In this document: positions 33,969-44,926 of the stretch, piece after piece
How the letters are laid out: each line of letters opens with the position of its first letter
How positions within the stretch are numbered: the stretch's first letter is position 1
From: Lacticaseibacillus sharpeae JCM 1186 = DSM 20505
GTDB taxonomy: Bacteria; Bacillota; Bacilli; Lactobacillales; Lactobacillaceae
Direction: 5' to 3'
DNA length: 64,000 bases
NCBI RefSeq assembly: GCF_001436225.1
Contig: NZ_AYYO01000056.1
Span: 62,001 to 126,000, forward strand
Notes under the pieces: generated by a model
The model's input: the letters and a program-made list of their open reading frames with translations, nothing else
The model's database searches: none
Told to the model about the DNA's origin: nothing
Program-made: the position numbers and the translations under genes

Positions 33969-35510
33969 TTAAGCATTTGCGAGATTGTTCATGAGTTCCC
34001 GGCGGACGCGGGTGTGTTGGATTTTGCCGGTGGGGCCGGCAGCGAGGTGGTCGGTGTAGAAGAACCGCGTTGGCACCTTGAACTTCGCCAGCTTCGTGGC
34101 CGCGAAGTCCTGCAGGTTTGCGGATAATTCTGCGCTACCGATGTAGTCGTCTTCCGGAATGATGACGGCCGCTACGCTTTCACCGTAAATCGGGTCGGGC
34201 AGACCAACGATGGCCAGACTGCGGATTGCAGGGTGCTGAATCAGGACGTTCTCGACTTCTACGGGGCTAATTTTGTCCCCGCTGCGGTTGATTAGTTCCT
34301 TCTTGCGGCCAACGATGAAGAGGTACCCCTCAGCGTCGACGTACCCGACGTCCCCGGTGTGGAACCAGCCATTCTGGAAATCAGCGTGGTACTGCGGATC
34401 CAGGTAGCCGGTGATGACGTGATCGCCGTGGAGGCAAATTTCGCCGGATTCGCCAGGTGCGGCAACCGTATCGTCGTCGCGGCGGATGGTGAGCTCGGTG
34501 CCGGTGGCCTTACCAACGGAACCAGACTTGCTGGCACCTAGCGGGTTCAAGGTAATCTGGCTGGCAACTTCCGTCATGCCGTAACCTTGCAGGATGGGGG
34601 TGCCAAAGTACGCTTCAAACTCCTGCTGCACGGCGGGTAAGAGGGGCGCGCTGGCCGAACGAATGAACCGCAGTTGTGGGGTCACTGGTGCCACGGCCGG
34701 TTTGGTCTTGAGCAGAATCGCGATGATGGCGGGAGCAGCGGACACCCAAGTGATTTGTTCGCGTTCAATCGTGGACCAGAAGCGGCTGGCGGAGAACTTC
34801 GGGGCGACCAGCAACTTGCCCCCGGAGATAATGGTGGACAGGACGGTGATGACCTGCGCGTTGATGTGGAACAGCGGCAAGATGAGCAGCGACCGGTCGT
34901 TTTCCGTTAGTTGCTGCGACTGGCTGATGTCCTTTGCCGCCGCGAACAATTGGTTGTGCGTGAGAACTACCGCCTTGGGTAAGCCGGTGGTGCCACTGGT
35001 GTACATGAGCACCCCGAGCGGACTGTCCGCGTGCGCTTGGAACTGGGTGAAGAGCGGATTTGCGTCCTGCTTTTGGTTGCCGAGACTGAAGACTTGCTGC
35101 GCGTGGCCGAGCAGCTGGGCGGCCACAGGCGTGAAGGTCACGCCGGTCAAGCGCTGCAATTCGGCGGTGGCGTCCGCGTGGTCCGGATTGAAGATGGCCG
35201 CGGCGTAGTGGTGCCGACCAATAATTTCTGCAAGCTCCGGTGCCGGCATGTTCGGGTTAATGGTGTAGGCGATGGCGTTCAGATCGAGCGTGGCCATGAG
35301 TGCGACCACGTGGGTGACTGAATTGGGCAGGCTGATGAGGACGAGGTCGCCGCTATGAACGCCCTGTTCCTGCAACTTGGTGCGCAGCTGGTCCCGGGCG
35401 ATGGCGATGTCACTGCCGGTAAACCACTGGTCAGCGGTTAAATCCTTGATGAAGCGACTGTACTGATGGGCCGCTAACTGGGTGTTGAATGCTTCCGTTA
35501 ATTTTGTCAT
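33969..35510 (-). CDS. AMP-dependent acyl-CoA synthetase (oxalyl/acyl-CoA ligase-like)
   Basis: A 513-residue ANL-superfamily ligase that activates a carboxylic acid with ATP and CoA. Motifs are YTSGTTGLPKAVVLTH (P-loop), LPLFHINAQ, RFIRSASAPL, LQGYGMTEVASQ, GWFHTGDVGYVDAEGYLFIVGRKKELINRSGDKISPVEVE and the catalytic Lys in TGKIQHTR. The pattern around PLFH and the FIRSASAPL stretch is like oxalate-CoA ligases (Pcs60/AAE3), but the substrate is not fixed by this. ATG 35510 follows GGGGGAG; the open frame upstream to 36095 overlaps mutS and is spurious. It leads an operon with the ABC importer pair, so uptake and activation of one acid are probably linked. Confidence 0.88.
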   Translation of the reverse strand: MTKLTEAFNTQLAAHQYSRFIKDLTADQWFTGSDIAIARDQLRTKLQEQGVHSGDLVLISLPNSVTHVVALMATLDLNAIAYTINPNMPAPELAEIIGRHHYAAAIFNPDHADATAELQRLTGVTFTPVAAQLLGHAQQVFSLGNQKQDANPLFTQFQAHADSPLGVLMYTSGTTGLPKAVVLTHNQLFAAAKDISQSQQLTENDRSLLILPLFHINAQVITVLSTIISGGKLLVAPKFSASRFWSTIEREQITWVSAAPAIIAILLKTKPAVAPVTPQLRFIRSASAPLLPAVQQEFEAYFGTPILQGYGMTEVASQITLNPLGASKSGSVGKATGTELTIRRDDDTVAAPGESGEICLHGDHVITGYLDPQYHADFQNGWFHTGDVGYVDAEGYLFIVGRKKELINRSGDKISPVEVENVLIQHPAIRSLAIVGLPDPIYGESVAAVIIPEDDYIGSAELSANLQDFAATKLAKFKVPTRFFYTDHLAAGPTGKIQHTRVRRELMNNLANA

Positions 35511-35606
35511 TGATACTCCCCCAAAGGTACGTGCGTGTTTGTTTACAAGGTACATTTTCGTCGCTAAATATGTAGAAATTATGAAGGAAATGAAAAAAAC
35601 TGCGTG

Positions 35607-35630
35607 AAAATGGCAAATAGTTGGCATTTT
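35607..35630. promoter_or_regulatory. Operator-like palindrome
   Basis: Arms AAAATGGCAA (35607-35616) and TTGGCATTTT (35621-35630) are complementary except for one G/G position, around ATAG. It lies between the divergent ligase and mutS genes, about 100 bases before the ligase start, where a repressor or activator of the ligase-importer operon could bind. Confidence 0.5.
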
Positions 35631-35721
35631 GGTATGTTTGGTTTCAAGAAAAGTGCAACGGACGGCCATTGCCATGAATTTTGGTCTTTTAGTCCGTATC
35701 TGCATTCTGTCCGTGGACTTT

Positions 35722-35749
35722 TTGCGGCATTCGCGGGAAAATGTACTAT
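35722..35749 (+). promoter_or_regulatory. mutS promoter
   Basis: TTGCGG (35722-35727), 16-bp spacer, TACTAT (35744-35749), 52 bases before the start codon. Confidence 0.55.
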
Positions 35750-35801
35750 AGACGCGCGATTTTTGCGTGCAATGCGGAAATGATAATTGAGAGGGAATAT
35801 T

Positions 35802-38501
35802 ATGCCCAAGAAAGTAACCGACACACCAATGATGCAGCAATACAAGGCCGTGAAGGACCAATATCCGGACGCGTTCTTGTTCTATCGCATTGGTGACTTT
35901 TACGAATTGTTCTTCGACGACGCCATTAAGGGTTCGCAGCTCCTTGAACTCACGCTGACTGCGCGGAACAAGTCCGCAGATAACCCCATCCCGATGTGTG
36001 GGGTGCCGCACCACGCTGTGGACAATTACATTAATATTTTGATTGATCAGGGGTACAAAGTCGCCATTTGTGAACAGATGGAAGACCCGAAACAAGTACC
36101 GACGGGCACCATGGTCAAACGCGACGTCATTCAGCTGGTGACCCCCGGCACGACGATGAACGTGCAGCCGGGTGCGGCCAAGACCAACAACTACCTGAGT
36201 GCCGTGCTGCCCCTAGAGTCCGGCTTTGCTTTTGCGTACAGCGACTTATCCACCGGTGAACTGCAGGTGACGACCCTCGCAGACATGTTCAGTGTGCAAA
36301 ACGAACTGGCCGCCCTGGGTTCGGTGGAAGTGGTGGTACCAGAGCAGTTGGATGATGCTGTCGCGAATGCTCTGCAAACCAGCGACCGGATGCTCAGTGT
36401 GCAGCCCGACGATGGCAGCAAGCACGCCGAAATCAGCTACGTGACCCAGACGCTGACGGATAGCGCCCAGATTAGCGTGGTGACGATGCTCATGCGCTAC
36501 TTGCTGGAGACCCAAAAGCGCAGTTTGGCGCACATCCAAAAGGCAAAGGCCTACGCGCCGGCGGCCTTCCTGGACATGGATGCTGACGCCCGGCGCAACC
36601 TCGATATTGTCAGCAACAGCCGCACTGGGCGCAAAGCCGGCAGTTTGCTCGGGCTGATGGATAACACCCGAACCGCAATGGGTGGCCGGATGCTCCGTTC
36701 TTGGCTCGAACGGCCGTTGCTGGATGTCAACGCGATTGCCGCCCGGCAGGAGCAAGTGCAAACGCTCATTGATAACTTCTTTGAACGCACTGAACTTGCG
36801 GATGCCTTGACGAAGGTTTATGACTTGGAACGCCTCGCCGGTCGGGTTGCATTTGGCACCGTCAACGGGCGGGATCTGCTGCAACTGGCCACCAGTTTGG
36901 ACCAGATGCCAAGCATTCAAGACGTGCTCAGCCGAATGAACGCCAAGAGTATGGCGCCGTACCAAAACTTGGATGTTGTGGGGGACATCGCTGACCTCAT
37001 CCACCGGGCCGTTGCCGACGAACCACCGATTTCGGTGACCGATGGGGGCGTGATTCGCGATGGGTACAACGAGCAGCTCGACCATTACCGCGACGTTTCC
37101 CGCAACAGTAAGACGTGGCTGGCCAACTTGCAGGAACAAGAGCGTCAAGCAACCGGGATTCACAACCTGAAGATTAAGTACAACAAGGTCTTTGGTTACT
37201 ACATCGAAGTCACGAAGGCCAACCTGGACCTGGTGCCTGAAGACCGGTACGACCGCAAGCAGACCTTGACCAACGCCGAACGGTTCATGACCCCGGAACT
37301 GAAGGAGAAGGAATCCGAAATCCTGGAGGCCGAGGCTAGCTCAACCGCGCTGGAATACAAGCTGTTCCTGCAACTGCGGGAAGCAATCAAGGCCCAAATT
37401 GAACGGCTGCAAACGCTGGCGGCGAAGGTGGCTGAACTGGACGTGCTCCAGAGTTTCGCCCAGATTGCCGAGAACCAGCACTTTGTTCGGCCCCAGATGA
37501 GCATGACCAGCCACGATGTGCATATTGAAGCGGGGCGGCACCCCGTGGTGGAGAAGGTGATTGGCAAGGCCAGTTACATCCCGAACGACGTGGACATGCG
37601 CGGGGATGTCGATATGCTGCTGATTACCGGGCCGAACATGTCTGGGAAGAGTACGTACATGCGGCAGATGGCCCTGATCGTGATTCTGGCGCAGGCGGGT
37701 AGTTTCGTGCCCGCAACCAGTGCGGACCTGCCGATTTTCGACCACATCTTCACCCGCATCGGGGCCGCGGACGACCTCGCCAACGGGCAGAGTACCTTCA
37801 TGGTCGAAATGCTGGAAGCAAATGAAGCGCTGAGCCACGCGACCGACCGCAGTCTGGTACTGTTCGACGAAATCGGACGCGGAACGGCCACTTACGACGG
37901 GATGGCGCTGGCCCAGGCCATCATTGAATACCTGCACAACCACGTGCACGCCAAGACCCTATTTTCCACCCATTACCACGAACTGACGGCACTGGCAGAC
38001 ACCCTGCCGCGCCTGAAGAACGTGCACGTGGGCGCGACGCTCGAGAACGGCAACCTGGTGTTCCAGCACAAAATGCTCAATGGCCCCGCCGACAAGTCGT
38101 ACGGGATTCACGTGGCGAAACTTGCTGGGTTGCCAGACAGCCTGTTGCAACGGGCCGACACGATTTTGACCGCCCTGGAAGGTGGCGACCAGCCAGAAAT
38201 TCCGGCGGCCAAACACGGTGCATTGCCCGGACTGGCGACTGCGCACACGGATGCATACGCGGACGCGCAGACGCCGGCAAGTCCGGTGGTGGCCGACAAT
38301 CCGGCAACTGCGGATGCGGACGCGGACCAACAGCTGGAGTTGTTTGCCCCCGAACCGGCAGCACCCGTTAAACCCGCGCACAGCAAGCGCGAGGACGCGG
38401 TACTGAAAGAACTGAGTAACTTTGACCTCATGGGCGCCAACCCGATGGCCGCCATGAACTTACTGTATGAATTGCAACAGAAACTAAAAGCAGGGAAGTG
38501 A
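35802..38501 (+). CDS. mutS: DNA mismatch repair protein MutS
   Basis: An 899-residue mismatch sensor. The N-terminal mismatch-reading motif is [17 protein letters not shown] (Phe-x-Glu region). The ATPase has GPNMSGKST, then [32 protein letters not shown] and [12 protein letters not shown] disordered Ala/Asp/Pro linker near residues 800-855 leads to a C-terminal segment with the LELFAPEP clamp-binding-like stretch. ATG 35802 with GAGAGGG upstream. mutL follows after 4 bases. Confidence 0.97.
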   Translation: MPKKVTDTPMMQQYKAVKDQYPDAFLFYRIGDFYELFFDDAIKGSQLLELTLTARNKSADNPIPMCGVPHHAVDNYINILIDQGYKVAICEQMEDPKQVPTGTMVKRDVIQLVTPGTTMNVQPGAAKTNNYLSAVLPLESGFAFAYSDLSTGELQVTTLADMFSVQNELAALGSVEVVVPEQLDDAVANALQTSDRMLSVQPDDGSKHAEISYVTQTLTDSAQISVVTMLMRYLLETQKRSLAHIQKAKAYAPAAFLDMDADARRNLDIVSNSRTGRKAGSLLGLMDNTRTAMGGRMLRSWLERPLLDVNAIAARQEQVQTLIDNFFERTELADALTKVYDLERLAGRVAFGTVNGRDLLQLATSLDQMPSIQDVLSRMNAKSMAPYQNLDVVGDIADLIHRAVADEPPISVTDGGVIRDGYNEQLDHYRDVSRNSKTWLANLQEQERQATGIHNLKIKYNKVFGYYIEVTKANLDLVPEDRYDRKQTLTNAERFMTPELKEKESEILEAEASSTALEYKLFLQLREAIKAQIERLQTLAAKVAELDVLQSFAQIAENQHFVRPQMSMTSHDVHIEAGRHPVVEKVIGKASYIPNDVDMRGDVDMLLITGPNMSGKSTYMRQMALIVILAQAGSFVPATSADLPIFDHIFTRIGAADDLANGQSTFMVEMLEANEALSHATDRSLVLFDEIGRGTATYDGMALAQAIIEYLHNHVHAKTLFSTHYHELTALADTLPRLKNVHVGATLENGNLVFQHKMLNGPADKSYGIHVAKLAGLPDSLLQRADTILTALEGGDQPEIPAAKHGALPGLATAHTDAYADAQTPASPVVADNPATADADADQQLELFAPEPAAPVKPAHSKREDAVLKELSNFDLMGANPMAAMNLLYELQQKLKAGK

Positions 38502-38505
38502 TTAG

Positions 38506-40563
38506 TTGCCACACATTCACGAATTATCCGAAGCCTTAACCAACCAGATTGCGGCTGGGGAAGTCATCGAACGCCCGGCGTCCTTGATTAAGGAACTGAC
38601 GGAAAACAGCATCGACGCCGGGGCCACCCAGATTGACATTCGGGTGGTCGATGCCGGTCTAACGCTGATGGAAGTGATGGATAACGGTAGCGGGATTGAC
38701 CGCGAAGACGTCCCCGTTGCGTTTAAGCGTCACGCAACCAGCAAAATTGCGACGGTGCGGGATCTGTTTGCCATCCACTCGCTTGGCTTTCGTGGTGAAG
38801 CGCTCGCCTCCATCGCCTCCGTTGCGGATGTGACGCTGGCAACCGCAACGGTGGCCGGCGTGGGCACCGAAGCCCATCTGGTCGGGGGCAAACTCGTTGA
38901 CCAGCACAGTCAAGCCTTCCGCCAGGGAACTTCCATCAAGGTCGCGGACCTGTTCTTCAATACGCCGGCGCGCCTGAAGTATGTCCGCTCGCAAGCGACC
39001 GAACTGAGTCACATCGTTGATATCGTGAGTCGGCTCGCGCTTGGCCACCCGGAGATTGCGTTCACCCTGCGCAACGGGGACAAGGTGGCCTTCAAGACGA
39101 CGGGTAACGGCGATTTGCAGCAAACCATTGCCGGCGTGTACGGAGTTAACATTGCTAGGTCGATGCTGGCAATTGCGGCGACGGACAGCGACTTCAGCAT
39201 CTCCGGGTACGTTAGCCTGCCAGACACAACCCGGTCGAGCCGGAACAATATTACCCTGCTCATTAACGGCCGTTACTTCAAGAACTACAACCTGGTGAAG
39301 GGCATCATCGCCGGCTATGGCTCTAAGCTCATGGTGGGCCGGTTCCCCGTGGCGGTCATCGCCATTGAACTGGACCCGAAGCTGGTTGACGTCAACGTGC
39401 ACCCAACCAAGCAAGAGGTGCGCATCAGTAAGGAACGTGAACTGGCGGACCTGCTGAAAACCAGCATTTATGCTCGCCTCAGCAACCAGAACCTGATTCC
39501 CGATGCGTTGCACAACCTGAACCGACAAGTACAACCAAAGAAGGCCGAGCAGACTACGTTCAACGTGCAGCGTGACGTCAGCACGGTGCGCGACAGCGGG
39601 GCCGATGCGACAGAAGCGCGCACCTTGAGCACCGGGCGCTCCCTCTTTGGCATGCCCGCCGACGTGAATGCGCGGCGGCAAAACCAAACGTGGGCCCAGC
39701 CAGCACCAGCACCGGCACCAGCGGACGAGCAGCGCGCTGCTAGCCAAGATGACCAGCAAACCACCGATGACCAAAAGGTGGATCTGGGTATCGATGATTT
39801 GGACGGCACCAGCATTTTCACGGAACCGGACCGACTAGCAGCCTGGGACAAGAAGTACGCCCAGCCGGCGCAGACCGAACCGTTTGGCAATCTGCCCGCT
39901 CCCGAAACCGCGGCCGCGCCCGTTGCCATTGGTGCCACGGGCAGCACGGAACCCTTCCCGGATTTGCGCTATCTCGGTCAGTTGCACGGTACGTACCTGC
40001 TGGCAGAAACGGAAAAAGCCTTCTACATGGTTGACCAGCACGCGGCCCAAGAGCGGATTAATTACGAGTACTACCGGGTCGAAATCGGCAAGGTTGAGCC
40101 TGCTCAGCAGCAATTATTGACGCCGATTGTGCTCGACTATCCGGCAGGGGACGCGCTGAAAATCCGTGCGGCCCGGGATGTTCTCCATGAAGTCGGCGTC
40201 GACCTGGAAGAATTCGGCCAGAATAGTTTCATCGCCAGTGCCCATCCGACCTGGTTCAAGCCGGGCCAGGAAGAGGACACACTGAAGGAAATGATTGACT
40301 GGGTGCTCGCTGACGGACACATTTCAGTAGCGGCGTTCCGCGAGAAGGCGGCCATCATGATGAGCTGTAAGCGGGCAATCAAGGCGAACCACCACCTCGA
40401 TGCACGCCAAGCGCAGGCCCTCCTGACGAAGCTGGCGGAAGCAGAAAATCCGTACAACTGTCCCCACGGCCGGCCCGTTCTGGTCTCGTTTAGCAACACC
40501 GACCTCGAGAAGATGTTCAAGCGGATTCAGGATAGCCATGAAAGTGATCGGTGGAGTGAATGA
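38506..40563 (+). CDS. mutL: DNA mismatch repair protein MutL
   Basis: A 685-residue repair endonuclease partner of MutS. The N-terminal GHKL ATPase has [19 protein letters not shown] and [10 protein letters not shown] long acidic/Ala-Pro linker spans about 345-480. The C-terminal domain has [12 protein letters not shown], the metal-binding endonuclease motif DQHA-x2-E-x4-E, and CPHGRP. This agrees with a genome that lacks Dam/MutH. The start is TTG 38506 and the stop overlaps the maf start (ATGA). Confidence 0.96.
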   Translation: MPHIHELSEALTNQIAAGEVIERPASLIKELTENSIDAGATQIDIRVVDAGLTLMEVMDNGSGIDREDVPVAFKRHATSKIATVRDLFAIHSLGFRGEALASIASVADVTLATATVAGVGTEAHLVGGKLVDQHSQAFRQGTSIKVADLFFNTPARLKYVRSQATELSHIVDIVSRLALGHPEIAFTLRNGDKVAFKTTGNGDLQQTIAGVYGVNIARSMLAIAATDSDFSISGYVSLPDTTRSSRNNITLLINGRYFKNYNLVKGIIAGYGSKLMVGRFPVAVIAIELDPKLVDVNVHPTKQEVRISKERELADLLKTSIYARLSNQNLIPDALHNLNRQVQPKKAEQTTFNVQRDVSTVRDSGADATEARTLSTGRSLFGMPADVNARRQNQTWAQPAPAPAPADEQRAASQDDQQTTDDQKVDLGIDDLDGTSIFTEPDRLAAWDKKYAQPAQTEPFGNLPAPETAAAPVAIGATGSTEPFPDLRYLGQLHGTYLLAETEKAFYMVDQHAAQERINYEYYRVEIGKVEPAQQQLLTPIVLDYPAGDALKIRAARDVLHEVGVDLEEFGQNSFIASAHPTWFKPGQEEDTLKEMIDWVLADGHISVAAFREKAAIMMSCKRAIKANHHLDARQAQALLTKLAEAENPYNCPHGRPVLVSFSNTDLEKMFKRIQDSHESDRWSE

Positions 40564-41102
40564 TAATTCTCGCAAGTGGCTCGCCGCGCCGGCAGGAGTT
40601 GCTGGCGCGCATTGTTCCCGTCTTTACGGTGCAGCCCGCGGCAATTGACGAGCGCGCATTACCAGTCCTTGCCCCGGAAGCTTACGTCAAGGAACTGGCT
40701 ATTGCTAAGGCCCGCGCCGTGGCAGCCCAAAACCCTGACGCCACGGTGATTGCGGCCGACACCATGGTCGCATTGGGGGCTGAACTGTTAGGTAAGCCGG
40801 CAAACCGCGCGGCCGCGTACGCCGATATTTCCCGCTTGGCGGGGCGGACACACCACGTCCACACCGGCATGGTGGTACGCCGCCCAGACGGCAGCGAGAA
40901 CGCCGTGGTGGTTACCACCGCGGTGACCTTCTGGCCGCTGACCCCCGCTGAAATCGAGCGGTACCTAGATTTCGGTACCTACCGGGATAAGGCCGGAGCG
41001 TACGGGATTCAAGACGACGGGGCCCTGCTGATTAAGGGCATCGCTGGGGATTACTACAACGTCATGGGCTTGCCCATTAGCACACTGGTCCGCATGCTGT
41101 AA
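40560..41102 (+). CDS. maf: Maf-family nucleoside triphosphate pyrophosphatase
   Basis: A 180-residue house-cleaning enzyme that hydrolyses dTTP/UTP or modified nucleotides. It begins [18 protein letters not shown], has the [10 protein letters not shown] acid motif, a GKPAN loop and a C-terminal [13 protein letters not shown] motif. It overlaps mutL by 4 bases, so is translated by coupling. Confidence 0.92.
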   Translation: MIILASGSPRRQELLARIVPVFTVQPAAIDERALPVLAPEAYVKELAIAKARAVAAQNPDATVIAADTMVALGAELLGKPANRAAAYADISRLAGRTHHVHTGMVVRRPDGSENAVVVTTAVTFWPLTPAEIERYLDFGTYRDKAGAYGIQDDGALLIKGIAGDYYNVMGLPISTLVRML

Positions 41103-41116
41103 TTGCTGCAGCCTTG

Positions 41117-41145
41117 TGCTAGAATTAGAAGCGAATATACGTTCG
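41117..41145 (+). promoter_or_regulatory. ruvA promoter with SOS-like box
   Basis: An extended -10, TG-C-TAGAAT (41117-41125), is followed by CGAAT-ATAC-GTTCG (41132-41145), one base from the LexA consensus CGAAC-N4-GTTCG. It overlaps the probable transcription start. Confidence 0.7.
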
Positions 41146-41187
41146 TGAAGTGAAATGGCTGGGAGTACCGGCGTGATGGAGGACAAT

Positions 41188-41781
41188 ATGTACGAATTTT
41201 TCCGCGGGCAGGTCGCCGCGATTGCGCCGGATTGTGTGGTTATTGATGTGAATGGGGTCGGCTACCGATTGCTGGTTGCCAATCCATACAGCTTCCACGT
41301 CGGGGAGGACACGCTGGTTTACGCGCAGTTAATTATTCGTGAAAACGAGCAGAGTCTGTACGGGTTCAATGACCAGGAACAAAAGCGGTTATTCAACCTG
41401 TTACTGTCCGTGACCGGTATTGGGCCGAAGAGTGCACTGGCGATTCTGGCCAACGTCGACACCCAGGGCCTGGCCCAGGCGATTAGCGCCAATGACGTGG
41501 CGTTCTTGACCCGGTTCCCCGGCATCGGCAAAAAGACCGCCGCACAGATTATCCTGGATTTGCAGGGCAAAATCGACCAGCACCTCGACCTGTTCACACC
41601 GGAAGTGGCGGATAGCGCGGCGCCGGCGAGTGCTAAACTCGCCGATGCGCTGGCCGCCCTCACCGCGCTGGGCTTCACCGAGCGCGAAGTGAAGAAGATT
41701 GAACCAAAGCTAGTCAAAGAGCAGCTCGATGATACCGACGCCTATCTGCGTGCCGGGCTGAAGCTGCTGACGAAACACTAA
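41188..41781 (+). CDS. ruvA: Holliday junction branch migration protein RuvA
   Basis: A 197-residue RuvA that binds four-way junctions and loads RuvB. The OB-fold start MYEFFRGQVAAIAPDCVVIDVNGVGYRLLVA is typical. Two helix-hairpin-helix motifs follow (LSVTGIGPKSALAIL, LTRFPGIGKKTAAQIILDL), and the C-terminal domain contacts RuvB. ATG 41188 has GGAGG 5 bases away; the frame extension to 41155 is unsupported. Operon with ruvB. Confidence 0.96.
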   Translation: MYEFFRGQVAAIAPDCVVIDVNGVGYRLLVANPYSFHVGEDTLVYAQLIIRENEQSLYGFNDQEQKRLFNLLLSVTGIGPKSALAILANVDTQGLAQAISANDVAFLTRFPGIGKKTAAQIILDLQGKIDQHLDLFTPEVADSAAPASAKLADALAALTALGFTEREVKKIEPKLVKEQLDDTDAYLRAGLKLLTKH

Positions 41782-41816
41782 AATAAGCCGCACTGGTTGC
41801 GCAGAAAGGAGATTCC

Positions 41817-42824
41817 ATGGCTGAAGATGAACGCTTGCTCGATTCCGGCGCCCAAGACGCGGATACGGCTGCGGATATAACGCTGCGTCCGCGCACGCTG
41901 GCGCAATACGTCGGCCAGGACGCCGTGAAGAACCAGCTGGATGTTTACATCACCGCCGCCAAGAAGCGCGAAGAGTCCCTGGACCACGTGCTACTGTATG
42001 GCCCGCCTGGCTTGGGGAAAACCACGATGGCACTGGTGATTGCCAATGAACTCGGGGTGAACATCCGCACCACTAGTGGCCCGGCAATCGACAAGCCCGG
42101 GGACCTCGTGGCCTTGCTGAACGAACTGCAGGCGGGGGACGTGTTGTTCATTGACGAAATCCACCGGTTGCCTAAGGTGGTTGAGGAAATGCTGTACTCC
42201 GCGATGGAGGACTTCTACATCGACATCGTGGTGGGGCAAGGCCCCGCCGCCCACCCAGTCCACTTCCCGTTGCCGCCGTTCACGCTCATTGGCGCGACCA
42301 CGCGCGCGGGTGCACTCTCGGCGCCCCTGCGCGACCGGTTCGGAATTTCTGCGCACATGGCCTACTACACCACGGCAGATCTCAGCCAAATCGTGACCCG
42401 TTCTGCCGGCATCTTTAACCTGAATATCGACCCGGATGGTATCCACGAGATTGCGCTGCGTTCCCGCGGCACTCCGCGGATTGCCAACCGGCTGCTCAAG
42501 CGGGTGCGGGACTTTGCCGACGTGGCGGACCTCGACACGGCCAATGCCGAGTTGGTGGATACCGCGCTCAATGCCCTGCAGGTGGATAACCGCGGGCTTG
42601 ACGGCACGGACCGGAAGATTCTGGCGCTCATGATTGATCAGTACGCCGGTGGTCCCGTGGGTCTGAGCACGATTGCGGCCAATATTGGGGAAGAAATGAC
42701 GACCATCGAGGAAGTCTACGAACCGTACTTACTGCAGATTGGGTTCATCCAGCGGACGCCGCGGGGGCGGACCGTGACCAAGGCCGGATATGCACATATG
42801 GGCCGGATTTTTCCGGAAAACTAA
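41817..42824 (+). CDS. ruvB: Holliday junction helicase RuvB
   Basis: A 335-residue AAA+ motor. [19 protein letters not shown] leads in. Walker A is GPPGLGKTT, Walker B FIDEIHRL, sensor 1 ATTRAG and the arginine-finger region APLRDRFGI; a C-terminal winged helix ends [19 protein letters not shown]. It drives branch migration with RuvA. AAAGGAG precedes ATG 41817. Confidence 0.97.
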   Translation: MAEDERLLDSGAQDADTAADITLRPRTLAQYVGQDAVKNQLDVYITAAKKREESLDHVLLYGPPGLGKTTMALVIANELGVNIRTTSGPAIDKPGDLVALLNELQAGDVLFIDEIHRLPKVVEEMLYSAMEDFYIDIVVGQGPAAHPVHFPLPPFTLIGATTRAGALSAPLRDRFGISAHMAYYTTADLSQIVTRSAGIFNLNIDPDGIHEIALRSRGTPRIANRLLKRVRDFADVADLDTANAELVDTALNALQVDNRGLDGTDRKILALMIDQYAGGPVGLSTIAANIGEEMTTIEEVYEPYLLQIGFIQRTPRGRTVTKAGYAHMGRIFPEN

Positions 42825-42929
42825 ATTTTCGCCAATTAACGGTGACAGATATGGGATTACGCTTTCGTTATGGCGCAAAGTTTGCTACAGTGGAATATGA
42901 CATTAAGAAAAAATGAGGTGCAGTAGAAT

Positions 42930-43328
42930 ATGGGCGGAAATAGTATTGTGGTGATTGTTTTCATCATCATTATGGTTGTGATGATGTACTTCACATCAGT
43001 TCGTGGTCCTAAGAAGCAGCAGGAGAAGCGGCAGCAGATGTACAACGGCCTGAAGAAGGGCGACACAGTTGTCACTGTTGGGGGCCTGCACGGTGTCATC
43101 GACTCCGTTAACCTGAAGAAGGGGACCGTGGTTCTCGATGCTAACGGCGTCTTCCTCACCTTCGCCCTCCAGGCTGTTGGTCAGGTTACGCACACATCCA
43201 CTTCCAAGGTTGAAGTTAAGCACGCAACTGCTGACGAAGCCAAGGATGACCAGGTTGAAGAAACCACAGTTGGTGAAGCTCAGGCTGACGAAGCTAAGGC
43301 TGAAGACACAACTACCGAAGACAAGTAA
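42930..43328 (+). CDS. yajC: Preprotein translocase subunit YajC
   Basis: A 132-residue single-pass membrane protein of the SecDF-YajC type. One transmembrane helix at about 5-23 (SIVVIVFIIIMVVMMYFTSV) is followed by the conserved RGPKKQQEKRQQMYNGLKKGDTVVTVGGLHGVIDSV. The last 40 residues are a very acidic Ala/Glu/Thr tail with near-repeats (DEAKAED). GAGGTG precedes ATG 42930. It follows ruvB directly; queA and tgt, which often sit between them, are absent. Confidence 0.93.
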   Translation: MGGNSIVVIVFIIIMVVMMYFTSVRGPKKQQEKRQQMYNGLKKGDTVVTVGGLHGVIDSVNLKKGTVVLDANGVFLTFALQAVGQVTHTSTSKVEVKHATADEAKDDQVEETTVGEAQADEAKAEDTTTEDK

Positions 43329-43333
43329 TTAAC

Positions 43334-43363
43334 AAAAGCGGGGCGCGTGCGCCTCGCTTTTTG
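43334..43363 (+). terminator. Terminator after yajC
   Basis: AAAGCG-GGGCGC pairs with GCGCCT-CGCTTT, then TT. Confidence 0.85.
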
Positions 43364-43449
43364 CGTGCCCGTCACCTTATTTTTGCAACGAATCACATGA
43401 CTTAATAACTTTCTGTAAGTAAAGATGGTTTTTCAGGTAGTCAATCCGG

Positions 43450-43621
43450 TATAATAAAGCTTGCAGAAAACGTAACAACCAAATGTGGAGGACAAAAGCC
43501 CAAAGATTAGATCTCAGTGAAGTACCCCGATCGTACGCACAAACGTGTCGCAACGTCTGATTACTAATGTAGTTGTAGGCCGCAAGTGGCCGAACCGTAT
43601 GACAAGAAGGGAAGCATATTC
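43450..43621 (+). promoter_or_regulatory. glyA promoter and long leader
   Basis: A strong -10, TATAAT (43450-43455), lies about 165 bases before the glyA start; the -35 (TGGTTT, 43426) is weak. The leader holds a GGAGG with no start codon behind it (about 43487), ATTAG/CTAAT complementary arms and a GGCC-GCAAGT-GGCC hairpin near 43580, followed by CCGAAC. No T-box, glycine-riboswitch or SAM motif is seen. Confidence 0.45.
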
Positions 43622-44869
<1,248 letters not shown>

Positions 44870-44875
44870 ACGAAA

Positions 44876-44922
44876 AGGAACTGGTTGCGCGGCAATTGCC
44901 GTGCAGCCAGTTCCTATTTTTT
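44876..44922. terminator. Terminator between glyA and folD
   Basis: AGGAACTGG (44876-44884) with CCAGTTCCT (44907-44915), inner GCGGCA/TGCCGT pairs, then TTTTTT; AAAA on the other side lets it act for folD too. Confidence 0.9.
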
Positions 44923-44926
44923 GCAC

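Noticed and set aside
35511-36095. Upstream extension of the acyl-CoA synthetase frame into mutS
   Set aside because: ATG 35510 has a strong ribosome site and the family N-terminus; the extension overlaps the promoter and start of the divergent mutS gene.
43483-43560. 25-codon frame in the glyA leader
   Set aside because: No ribosome site before its ATG; the nearby GGAGG lies after it and leads to no start codon.
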